Assembly (NCBI RefSeq): GCF_013340845.1
Contig: NZ_AP020335.1
Coordinates: forward strand, 2,232,001-2,296,000
Length of the DNA stretch: 64,000 nucleotides
Direction: 5' to 3'
DNA from: Hydrogenovibrio marinus
GTDB taxonomy: Bacteria > Pseudomonadota > Gammaproteobacteria > Thiomicrospirales > Thiomicrospiraceae
Shown: positions 56,954-64,000 of the stretch, in pieces
Position numbering within the stretch: position 1 is the first letter of the stretch
How the letters are laid out: every line of letters starts with the position of its first letter
Notes under the pieces: model-generated
Seen by the model: only the letters and a program-made list of their open reading frames with translations
What the model was told of the DNA's origin: nothing
The model's database searches: none
Made by a program: the position numbers and the translations under genes

Positions 56954-57517
56954 GTGGATACCTATAGCAAGCTCAGTAAACAAACTATTTTTCTTCACTG
57001 GGTGGTCGCCACCTTTATGATTGGCCTCTTGGCGGTCGGTGTCTATATGCACGAGACCAAGAGCTTCTTTTTATACTCCTGGCACAAATCTTTTGGTGTG
57101 CTGATTGTGGTATTTGTTCTTTGGCGCCTCTACAACCGTATGAAAAGCGGCTGGTTGGAGCCTGTCAGACAGTACAAGCCGGTTGAAATCAGCCTATCGA
57201 AAATCGTTCACTGGTTGTTGATTATCGGAACTATCCTGATGCCTATTTCCGGGATGATGATGTCTGGCCTAGGCGGCTATGGTATTCCGTTCTTCGGTTT
57301 AGAGTTGGTGGCACCAAACCCGAACCCTGACGATCCGACAAAAATGATTCCGTTGAATGCGCCTTTGGCTCAAGCGGGTAAAGTGGTTCACAGTTTAGTG
57401 GGTGATATTTTGATCGGTGCGATTGCACTACATATTGCCGGTGCGTTGAAACATCACTTCATCGATAAGGACAACACCCTTAATCGTATGAAAGGAATGG
57501 ATATTTCCTCAAAATAA
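56954..57517 (+). CDS. Cytochrome b561
   Basis: 187 residues with four membrane helices and the haem-binding histidines expected for bacterial b561 (LHWVVATF, SWHKSFG, VHWLLI, ALHIAGALKHH). It transfers electrons between quinol and a periplasmic partner, often against superoxide. The start is GTG at 56954, with AAGGAG six bases upstream. A terminator follows. Confidence 0.91.
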   Translation: MDTYSKLSKQTIFLHWVVATFMIGLLAVGVYMHETKSFFLYSWHKSFGVLIVVFVLWRLYNRMKSGWLEPVRQYKPVEISLSKIVHWLLIIGTILMPISGMMMSGLGGYGIPFFGLELVAPNPNPDDPTKMIPLNAPLAQAGKVVHSLVGDILIGAIALHIAGALKHHFIDKDNTLNRMKGMDISSK

Positions 57518-57546
57518 TAAATAAGCTCTCCTAGCTTAGAATTTAT

Positions 57547-57579
57547 GCGCTTCAATTGACCTCGTTGAAGCGCTCTTTT
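57547..57579 (+). terminator. Terminator after cytochrome b561
   Basis: A perfect 9-bp stem (57547-57555 and 57565-57573) with a nine-base loop, followed by TCTTTTT. It lies 29 bp after the stop. Confidence 0.85.
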
Positions 57580-57601
57580 TCTCACTGCCAATACGATCCA
57601 T

Positions 57602-57620
57602 ACCCAACCTAGCAGATTTT
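57602..57620 (+). repeat. Dispersed 19-bp repeat, copy 9 (17 of 19)
   Basis: ACCCAACCTAGCAGATTTT, in the convergent gap between cytochrome b561 and the GGDEF-EAL gene. Confidence 0.8.
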
Positions 57621-57636
57621 AAGAACGTAAATCTTC

Positions 57637-59703
57637 TCAAATAAATTGCGCAGGTCGCCCAAGCAGATAGCCTTGGAACAAATCCACTTCTTTGTTCTCC
57701 AGCCAACGTTTTTGCGCTTCGGTCTCGACACCTTCAATCAACACTTTCAGGTTCATGGCTTTCGACATGCCTATCATGGCTTTTACCATCTCTTGTGTTT
57801 CGCTTGAGGTTTCTATGTCGTTCACAAAAGCGCGGTCAATTTTCACAATATCCACCGGTAGGCTTTTCAGAATTGCCAACGAGGCATAGCCCGTTCCGAA
57901 ATCATCCAACAAAATATGACAACCCTTTTTCCTTAACTGCTCCAAAACGGCAATGGTGGAACTCAAGTTGTGCATGATAGCGGTTTCCGTCACTTCAAAA
58001 TTGAAGCGGGAAATGGGTACTGATTTTTGATGCGCAATCGCAGAGAGTTTCTCGACCAGTTTGGGGTTGTCCAACTGCACAGGAGACAGGTTGATGGCGA
58101 CCTTGATATTGTTATCCAACTTCTTTGCAACAAGATCGTCGCACACCTTTTCAAACAAAGCGAAGCCCAGCTGAGAAATCAAACCATTCTGCTCGGAATA
58201 CTCAATAAAGTGTTGCGGGTAAACCAACTCGCCTTCTTCATTTTTGAGGCGAATCAAGGCTTCATATTCCACTGGCGAATCAAAACTGTCCTTGTGAAAT
58301 ATTGGCTGATAATGCATTTCGATATGGTTTTTCGGCATCTCTATCGCCTGCCAGATCAAATGCGCTACCTTGTTCATTTCAATCAGTTCTTGCTCATCTC
58401 TTTCTTCAAAAAACTGATAGCTGTTTCGTCCTTGAGTTTTAGCTCTGCACATGGCAGAGTCCGCTCGTCGTAGCAACTCCTCTACACTGCCACCATGCTC
58501 CGGATAAAAGGCAATGCCGATGGATGCTGTCAATCGGTGGATGTGCTTACCACGGACGTAAGGTTTAGACAGTCTGCGAATGAGGTTCTCCGCCGCTTCT
58601 ACAACACTCCTGTCGCGAGTGATTTTCGTCATCACCATCACGAACTCATCTCCGCCGAATCGGCAGGCCAAATCTGATGTCTTCGTGTAAAAGGAAATTC
58701 TTTTGGAAACTTCTCCGAGAATCCAATCCCCTTCGCTGTGCCCGAAGTGATCATTAACCGTTTTGAATTTATCCAAATCGATGAATAGAAGAGCGATTTT
58801 TCCAGACGCATTTTTCTGCGTTTCCAGAATACTGTTTTCGACAAAGCTGTCGAGTAGCATTCGGTTTGCCAACCCCGTCAGAGAATCATAGTAAGCCAGT
58901 CTATCCAGCCGCTTTTCATCCGCTTTGCGTTCACTCATGTCGGCTAAAACGCAAACATAAAAGGGTTTGCCGGAAAGCTTGTCCACAACTTTTGAGGCTT
59001 GTAGCCAGCCGGGATAAATGGTTCCGTCTTTTCGTCGGTTCCAGATCTCTCCTCTCCAGCTTCCACAATCATCCAGACTTTTCCACATGTTTAGGTAAAA
59101 GTCTTCATCATGTACGCCGGAACGGAATAGGGCGGGCCGTTGATTGAGCACTTCCCTTTGCTCATAGCCCGTTGTTTCAGTAAATGCTTTATTCGATTTG
59201 ATGATTCTGCCTTGTGCATCCATCACCAAAATGCCATCAGCAACTTGGTCGATTAAAGCATTTGCAAGATATAAAGAATGAATCGTCGTAGGTTCTTCAG
59301 GAATCCGGTTCAAGTACACCAGACAGTAGGGGTCGCCTGAAGATTCCGGCTTCAATAATTGACTATTGAGCGTAAAAAAACCACCACCTTGAAGCTCGAA
59401 AACATGGTTTTGGTACACCACTTGATCAACAATAGAAGCTTCCACGGTATTTAAGAAATTGGTAAAGGTTTCCATACTATCGGCCGATAGTAATTCATGG
59501 AAATAAAGATCGATAGCACTTTCCGCCAAGCTTAAAAACTCATAAGCCGGCGTATTGATACAAATGATCTTTCCGTTTGGACTTAGAAGCACAACCGGGG
59601 TTTGACAAGATTCAAACAAAACGTGATAGAACCTTAGACCCTTGAACGACTTCTTTGCCAAAAAATCACATGCAATTAGACTTTCGCTCTCTGTTTGAGC
59701 CAT
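57637..59703 (-). CDS. PAS-PAS-GGDEF-EAL protein
   Basis: 688 residues with no membrane helix. Two PAS domains (about 25-135 and 145-265), GGDEF (active site 350-354) and EAL (481-483, with DDFGTGY at 600-606 and K621). Both catalytic motifs are intact, so it may make or break down c-di-GMP. The inhibitory-site position reads KTSD (341-344) instead of RxxD, so product inhibition is probably lost. GAGGAT stands eight bases before the ATG. Confidence 0.93.
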   Translation of the reverse strand: MAQTESESLIACDFLAKKSFKGLRFYHVLFESCQTPVVLLSPNGKIICINTPAYEFLSLAESAIDLYFHELLSADSMETFTNFLNTVEASIVDQVVYQNHVFELQGGGFFTLNSQLLKPESSGDPYCLVYLNRIPEEPTTIHSLYLANALIDQVADGILVMDAQGRIIKSNKAFTETTGYEQREVLNQRPALFRSGVHDEDFYLNMWKSLDDCGSWRGEIWNRRKDGTIYPGWLQASKVVDKLSGKPFYVCVLADMSERKADEKRLDRLAYYDSLTGLANRMLLDSFVENSILETQKNASGKIALLFIDLDKFKTVNDHFGHSEGDWILGEVSKRISFYTKTSDLACRFGGDEFVMVMTKITRDRSVVEAAENLIRRLSKPYVRGKHIHRLTASIGIAFYPEHGGSVEELLRRADSAMCRAKTQGRNSYQFFEERDEQELIEMNKVAHLIWQAIEMPKNHIEMHYQPIFHKDSFDSPVEYEALIRLKNEEGELVYPQHFIEYSEQNGLISQLGFALFEKVCDDLVAKKLDNNIKVAINLSPVQLDNPKLVEKLSAIAHQKSVPISRFNFEVTETAIMHNLSSTIAVLEQLRKKGCHILLDDFGTGYASLAILKSLPVDIVKIDRAFVNDIETSSETQEMVKAMIGMSKAMNLKVLIEGVETEAQKRWLENKEVDLFQGYLLGRPAQFI

Positions 59704-59922
59704 TTCTGTTAATCCTCATCATGAGTATTTTTCAGGTTTTAGTCTTGCAATCAAACATACTTAATTGAACCGCCTAAATAAGGTTCAAAACATTCGATCA
59801 GGTAACTTTCTAAATGTTTTACACAACGCTTTCTTCAGTATTCCTTTACTTCCGAAAAACACCTTATCCACTTATAGAAAAAATAAATTACACCGCATTA
59901 ACTGCGTTTATTTTCTCCAAAA

Positions 59923-59936
59923 CTACCTATAGGTAG
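59923..59936 (+). promoter_or_regulatory. Operator-like palindrome 1 upstream of the XRE gene
   Basis: CTACCTATAGGTAG is a perfect 14-bp palindrome. Its half-site TACCTA/TAGGTA recurs in palindrome 2. The centres are 43 bp apart, about four helical turns. Probably bound by the XRE regulator itself. Confidence 0.65.
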
Positions 59937-59964
59937 GCGAAGAAAATTCATTCTAGCATAAACA

Positions 59965-59980
59965 TACCTAGCAATAGGTA
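59965..59980 (+). promoter_or_regulatory. Operator-like palindrome 2 upstream of the XRE gene
   Basis: TACCTA-GCAA-TAGGTA has the same half-sites as palindrome 1, but with a four-base spacer. It ends 19 bp before the ATG at 60000. Confidence 0.65.
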
Positions 59981-59999
59981 GTTTTGTTGTGAGCACTCT

Positions 60000-60299
60000 A
60001 TGAACAAAAAAAACAATGATGAAAAGAAGGAATGGATTCGCAATGTTCACCTAAGAATTGGACAAAACGTCAAAAGACACAGACAAGAAAAAGGATTTTC
60101 TCAAGTTGCACTTGCCCATGAACTTGGGCATGACTCTGTCGGCATCGTTTCAACCGCTGAAATCGGTTTGAACAACAAACACTTCAATATTGAGCATTTA
60201 ACCAAAATCGCAGGCGTTTTGGAGATCGACATTTGCTGTCTATTTGAAGGCGTAAGCGACATTTACAGCAGACACCGAACGCTTTTAAGCGATCTGTGA
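60000..60299 (+). CDS. XRE-family DNA-binding protein
   Basis: 99 residues. A lysine-rich N-terminus and one helix-turn-helix of the Cro/CI type (about 20-80; RIGQNVKRHRQEKGFSQVALAHEL). No second domain. The two palindromes in front of it suggest autoregulation. A hairpin at 60317-60347 follows. Its target could include the GH17-GT2 gene 276 bp downstream, but no TACCTA site is seen there. Confidence 0.87.
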   Translation: MNKKNNDEKKEWIRNVHLRIGQNVKRHRQEKGFSQVALAHELGHDSVGIVSTAEIGLNNKHFNIEHLTKIAGVLEIDICCLFEGVSDIYSRHRTLLSDL

Positions 60300-60316
60300 T
60301 TTTCCAACCAAAAAAG

Positions 60317-60347
60317 TCACCTTAATTAAGCTTTGTTTAAGGTGACA
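60317..60347. terminator. Hairpin after the XRE gene
   Basis: A 10-bp stem (60317-60326 and 60338-60347) with an 11-base loop. AAAAAA stands on the left, so the T-run is only on the minus strand; on the plus strand, after the XRE gene, there is none. It may be a weak terminator or act on RNA from the other side. Confidence 0.45.
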
Positions 60348-60575
60348 CCCTCATAATTCCACAAAGACCGAATTAACATTACATTTGTTTAATGTATCCG
60401 TCTAAAATAAAACTGCTTTTCAAATATATAAAACTGAGATGGCGCAACGAGCGGGGTGAACATTAATTCTCCAGGTTTGGTATTTCCTCTCAAAACTGAT
60501 GCATTTTAACGACTGATTGTTTTCATTTTGAAATCTGCCCGGATTCCATAACATTTTTGCCATCCTGAGAGAAAT

Positions 60576-63188
60576 ATGAGCGAAAAGAAAAACTTAAAAA
60601 ATGACCTCGTGTACAACCTGCTGATAGTCCTGTCGTTCACGCTGTTCACTTTTGGTTCATACGCCTATCTCAATAAGCCGCTTGAAGAGCCTTCATGGCC
60701 TGCCACCATACCCGGGTTTGCCTTCTCGCCTTTTCATGATGACCAAAGTCCTTTTTCAGACACCTATCCCGACCAAAAGTCGATTGATGCTGACCTGTCA
60801 TTGCTCTCTGGACGTGTGCATGCCATTAGAACCTATTCCGTCGATGGCGTCTTAGGTGACATTACCGCACTGGCAGCAAAACATAACATCAATATTACCT
60901 TGGGAGCTTGGCTCGGAGCAGACTTGGATGCCAATGAGCGCGAACTGACCCGACTGAAAAACATCGTGCAACGCCCCCCTTACAATGTGGTTCGCGTGAT
61001 TGCCGGTAACGAAGCCATACTCAGACAAGATCTAACCGTTGATCAGATGATTTCCTATCTGGACCAATTACGAAAAGACATCCAAGTCCCTGTCAGTACC
61101 GCTGAGCCATGGCATGTCTGGCTCAAACACCCTGAGCTGGCACAACACGTCGACTTCCTCGCGGTACACATGCTGCCTTATTGGGAAGGCATTTCCGTCA
61201 ATAAGGCGGTGGGCTACATCGTCAACAAGATGAATTTATTGAAACAAGCCTTTCCCAACAAACCGATTGTCATCGCCGAAGTGGGCTGGCCGAGTAACGG
61301 TCGCAGCATCGGCAGAGCGCATGCTTCCAAAGAAAATGAGGCAATCTTTTTACGCCGCTTCATCAGCAAAGCCCGTGAAGAAGGCTATGTCTACTATGTT
61401 ATGGAAGCCTTCGACCAACCTTGGAAAGCAAAGCTGGAAGGCGCTGCTGGATCCTATTGGGGTGTCTATGACGTTTCACGTAAACCCAAGTTTGAATTCT
61501 ACCGTCCGATTATTCCCATCAAACAGTGGCGTATTCTGGCGATCTCCTCCATCCTCCTCGCCGTGTTTTTGGTGATTTTCTTACTCATGGACAGCAGCAG
61601 CCTCAAGAAGCGTGGACGTACCTTTTTGGTTGGCGTGGCGTTCATGGCATCGTCAGTCATCATCTGGGTGCTGTACCAACATTCATTGCTCTATCAGGAC
61701 TGGATAAGTCGGACCGTCGGGCTGATGCTGATGTTAGGCATCATGGGCGTTTGGTTGGTGATTCTGGTCGAAGCGCATGAATGGGCGGAAGCCTTATGGT
61801 TGCAAAAACGACGCCACCTGAATTTAGCATCCCCAACTCCGGTAGAACACCACAAGTTGCCGTTCGTTTCCATCCATATTCCTGCTTATAACGAGCCGCC
61901 AGATATGATGATCGACACGCTCAACGCCCTATCAAAGCTGGACTACCCGCATTTTGAAGTACTGGTAATCGACAACAACACCGTCGATGAAGCCGTATGG
62001 CAACCCGTACAAAACCATTGTGAAACACTGGGGGAGCGCTTCCGTTTCTTCCATGTCTCGCCGCTTGCGGGCTATAAAGCCGGCGCGCTGAATTTCGCCC
62101 TCAGACACACTCATGCGGACGCACAAGCCATTGCCGTTATCGACAGTGACTATAAGGTCAAACCCGGCTGGCTCAAGCAGATGGCCGTGCATTTCGACGA
62201 CCCGGAAATCGCCATCGTCCAATCTCCTCAAGACTATCGTGACTTTGACCAAAACGCCTTCAAAGCGATGTGCTACGCGGAATACAAAGGCTTTTTCCAT
62301 ATCGGCATGATTACGCGAAACGAGCGCAATGCCATCATCCAACACGGCACCATGACCATTGTGCGCCGCAGTGTGTTGGAAGAAGTCGGTGGCTGGGGTG
62401 AAAGCACCATCACCGAAGATGCCGAACTCGGCTTGAAGATATTTGAGCACGGCTACCAAGCCGCTTATGAACCTACCAGCTATGGACAAGGCTTGATGCC
62501 CGACACCTTTGTCGACTACAAAAAGCAGCGCTATCGCTGGGCGTATGGTGCCATGCAAATCCTACGGGAACATGCTGGGGCGCTCTTCCTCAACAAAACA
62601 CATTTGAATCTGGGACAGCGCTATCACTTTATTGCCGGATGGCTGCCTTGGATTGCTGACGGTTTTAATTTCGTATTCACCCTGCTCGCCATTGCCTGGT
62701 CGATATTGATGATTAGCGACCCTGTGCGCTTCAACGCCCCCAGCATGCTCGTTTCTGCGGTGCCGATTCTGTTTTTCATCTTCAAGCTGTCGAAAATGCT
62801 GATTCTCTACCGAACGCGCATGCATGCCGGATTCAGCACTGCCGTGGCGGCTGCTATCGCCGGATTGTCACTCTCCCACACCATTGCAAAAGCGGTACTC
62901 TATGGTCTGTTTGTAGGGCGACAAATGCCTTTTTTGCGCACGCCAAAGCAAGCCAACGTTGCCCCTATCGCTCAGGCTTTGCGAAATGTTGCACAAGAAG
63001 CAATACTCTTCACATTCCTCGCTCTTCTGCTTATCGGCATTAGCTGGCATGTTGGTTTCCGCTCAGTGGAAACCTTGGTCTGGTGTATTGTGCTGGTGGT
63101 GCAGATGGTGCCCTATGTGTCTGCGGTGATTTTTTCGACTATCAGTGTTCTTCCGAACTCTTCGGCGAAGTGGTTGCAGTTCAAGTGA
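60576..63188 (+). CDS. GH17-GT2 glucan synthase, NdvB-like
   Basis: 870 residues. After an N-terminal helix (about 12-30) comes a GH17-like domain (about 45-315) with both expected glutamates, E145 (AGNEA) and E235 (IAEVGWPS). Then helices (320-400), a GT2 domain (about 430-660) with DSD (523-525), TED (613-615) and QRYRW (651-655), and a C-terminal membrane bundle. This layout matches NdvB-type enzymes that make cyclic or linear beta-1,3-glucans. The product here is inferred. GAGAG stands four bases before the ATG. It converges on gpmA. Confidence 0.88.
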   Translation: MSEKKNLKNDLVYNLLIVLSFTLFTFGSYAYLNKPLEEPSWPATIPGFAFSPFHDDQSPFSDTYPDQKSIDADLSLLSGRVHAIRTYSVDGVLGDITALAAKHNINITLGAWLGADLDANERELTRLKNIVQRPPYNVVRVIAGNEAILRQDLTVDQMISYLDQLRKDIQVPVSTAEPWHVWLKHPELAQHVDFLAVHMLPYWEGISVNKAVGYIVNKMNLLKQAFPNKPIVIAEVGWPSNGRSIGRAHASKENEAIFLRRFISKAREEGYVYYVMEAFDQPWKAKLEGAAGSYWGVYDVSRKPKFEFYRPIIPIKQWRILAISSILLAVFLVIFLLMDSSSLKKRGRTFLVGVAFMASSVIIWVLYQHSLLYQDWISRTVGLMLMLGIMGVWLVILVEAHEWAEALWLQKRRHLNLASPTPVEHHKLPFVSIHIPAYNEPPDMMIDTLNALSKLDYPHFEVLVIDNNTVDEAVWQPVQNHCETLGERFRFFHVSPLAGYKAGALNFALRHTHADAQAIAVIDSDYKVKPGWLKQMAVHFDDPEIAIVQSPQDYRDFDQNAFKAMCYAEYKGFFHIGMITRNERNAIIQHGTMTIVRRSVLEEVGGWGESTITEDAELGLKIFEHGYQAAYEPTSYGQGLMPDTFVDYKKQRYRWAYGAMQILREHAGALFLNKTHLNLGQRYHFIAGWLPWIADGFNFVFTLLAIAWSILMISDPVRFNAPSMLVSAVPILFFIFKLSKMLILYRTRMHAGFSTAVAAAIAGLSLSHTIAKAVLYGLFVGRQMPFLRTPKQANVAPIAQALRNVAQEAILFTFLALLLIGISWHVGFRSVETLVWCIVLVVQMVPYVSAVIFSTISVLPNSSAKWLQFK

Positions 63189-63211
63189 TGTCTATCACGC
63201 TTATAGACTTA

Positions 63212-63230
63212 CCCCAACCTGGTAGATTTT
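63212..63230 (+). repeat. Dispersed 19-bp repeat, copy 10
   Basis: 18 of 19 match (T for C at position 12), in the 61-bp convergent gap between the glucan synthase and gpmA. No hairpin terminator is visible beside it. Confidence 0.85.
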
Positions 63231-63249
63231 AGCGATTATTCTGGCAGTT

Positions 63250-63930
63250 TTAAGCCAATGCTCTTTTGTGTAATTTGTTATCCGCCCACTCATACAACAA
63301 TGGCGTGCCGGTAGGAATCTCCAACTCAAGCACCTGATCTTTCGACAGGTTTTCAATCAACATCACGATTGAGCGTAAACTATTGCCATGCGCCGACACC
63401 AACACGTTTTTGCCCTCCGTCAGCAAAGGCATCACGCTCTCCACAAAAAAAGGAATGGTGCGTTCCGACGTGTCCTTTAAACTCTCGCCATTCGGTGGCG
63501 GCACATCATAACTTCTGCGCCAGATATGCACCTGCTCATCACCAAACTCTTCCATCACTTGCGCTTTATTGCGTCCTTGCAACTCACCGTAGTAGCGCTC
63601 GTTCAAATGCCAGTTGTGATAAATCGGCAAGATATTCGCCAGCGTTTCCTCGCTGTAAATGCCGGTTTTGTCTTTCATTTCCGAGTCGTCATGCAACACC
63701 ACCGGCGTTTTCTGGCTATGGGATTGCACAAGAGCAATCATCGCCGTTTCCATCGCGCGAATCTGCATGGAACTGAACACCACATCAAACGCAATATCCG
63801 CGATTTGTTTCCCGGCGGCTTCCGCCTCCTTAATGCCGTTTTGCGACAAAGGCACATCCACCCAACCGGTAAAGATATTCTTCAAATTCCACACAGATTC
63901 CCCATGTCGCAATAAAACCAGCTTTGACAT
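63250..63930 (-). CDS. gpmA: 2,3-bisphosphoglycerate-dependent phosphoglycerate mutase
   Basis: 226 residues. The catalytic RHGESVWN motif is near the N-terminus, with NERYYGELQGRNK and SAHGNSLR later, as in dPGM. It interconverts 2- and 3-phosphoglycerate. The ATG at 63930 is chosen over GTG at 63933 because AGAGG stands six bases upstream. The last 70 bp of the window are its promoter region; no other gene is seen there. Confidence 0.95.
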   Translation of the reverse strand: MSKLVLLRHGESVWNLKNIFTGWVDVPLSQNGIKEAEAAGKQIADIAFDVVFSSMQIRAMETAMIALVQSHSQKTPVVLHDDSEMKDKTGIYSEETLANILPIYHNWHLNERYYGELQGRNKAQVMEEFGDEQVHIWRRSYDVPPPNGESLKDTSERTIPFFVESVMPLLTEGKNVLVSAHGNSLRSIVMLIENLSKDQVLELEIPTGTPLLYEWADNKLHKRALA

Positions 63931-64000
63931 CACGCACCTCTAACAAAGGAAGATAAAGTTTTATCATAATGATTTTGATGCGCTTTTTGTATGAAGTAAA

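Larger units (their letters stand above)
59704..59999. other. Divergent gap between the GGDEF-EAL gene and the XRE gene
   Basis: 296 bp, AT-rich, without a credible gene. The right third holds the two TACCTA/TAGGTA palindromes described separately. The left part has a short inverted repeat TGAACC...GGTTCA near 59767-59788. Both promoters should be here. Confidence 0.55.

Noticed and set aside
61932-62558. 208-codon open frame antisense to the glucan synthase
   Set aside because: It mirrors a conserved glycosyltransferase domain, has no family-like sequence and no ribosome site.
30755-63230. The 19-bp repeats as a CRISPR array or protein motif
   Set aside because: Spacing is irregular and measured in kilobases, and the coding copies are in different frames and strands.

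Overview
The window looks like part of the chromosome of a free-living, motile gammaproteobacterium. The gene content fits a chemolithoautotroph of the Hydrogenovibrio/Thiomicrospira type: a complete cbb3 oxidase cluster, a glycolate-salvage block, several c-di-GMP enzymes, PAS chemoreceptors and the TIGR03545/TIGR03546 pair. That placement is inferred from gene content, not from an alignment. I saw no rRNA, tRNA, CRISPR array, prophage or insertion sequence.

Layout. 1-5.5 kb: glutamate synthase gltB (5' end outside the window) and gltD. 5.6-7.8 kb (-): a membrane diguanylate cyclase with a degenerate EAL-HDOD protein. 7.9-14.4 kb: a class V aminotransferase (-) divergent from glcDEF and fhs, which together can take glycolate through glyoxylate to glycine and supply one-carbon units. 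14.4-23.1 kb (-): the cbb3 cluster ccoNOQP, an extra 48-residue membrane protein, and assembly genes ccoGHIS, divided by several intrinsic terminators. 23.5-29.0 kb (+): hisBHAFE, a HIT protein and tatABC. 29.1-31.6 kb: a secreted DUF255 protein and a YugP-type metalloprotease. 31.6-36.6 kb: comF (-) and bioBFHC (+). 36.6-44.8 kb (-): a large PAS chemoreceptor, TIGR03545/TIGR03546 and priA. 44.9-47.2 kb: 5-oxoprolinase pxpABC, followed by two short unrecognised genes, one with a nuclease-like motif. 48.2-53.8 kb: a mixed set (methyltransferase, AhpD-like protein, AraC regulator, cfa, EamA transporter, arfB, murI). 54.0-59.7 kb: a second PAS chemoreceptor with a single-domain response regulator, cytochrome b561, and a GGDEF-EAL protein (-). 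60.0-63.9 kb: an XRE regulator preceded by two operator-like palindromes, a GH17-GT2 glucan synthase, and gpmA (-).

The most unusual signal is a dispersed 19-bp sequence, consensus CCCCAACCTGGCAGATTTT. There are eleven good copies and one degenerate one. They lie in four of the seven convergent gene junctions, in other gaps, and inside three or four genes. Coding copies occur in different reading frames and on either strand of the gene, so conservation is at the DNA level. Ten of the twelve point the same way along the chromosome, and one inverted pair forms a terminator-like hairpin. This resembles DNA-uptake sequences or a polar chromosome-organisation motif. I do not recognise it as a described element.

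Other points worth checking: the 48-residue protein beside ccoP with an FNR/ANR-type box in front of it, an insertion in CcoO, a long acidic tail on TatC, a chemoreceptor whose zinc-binding-like C-terminal domain lacks the metal ligands, and the operator pair in front of the XRE gene.
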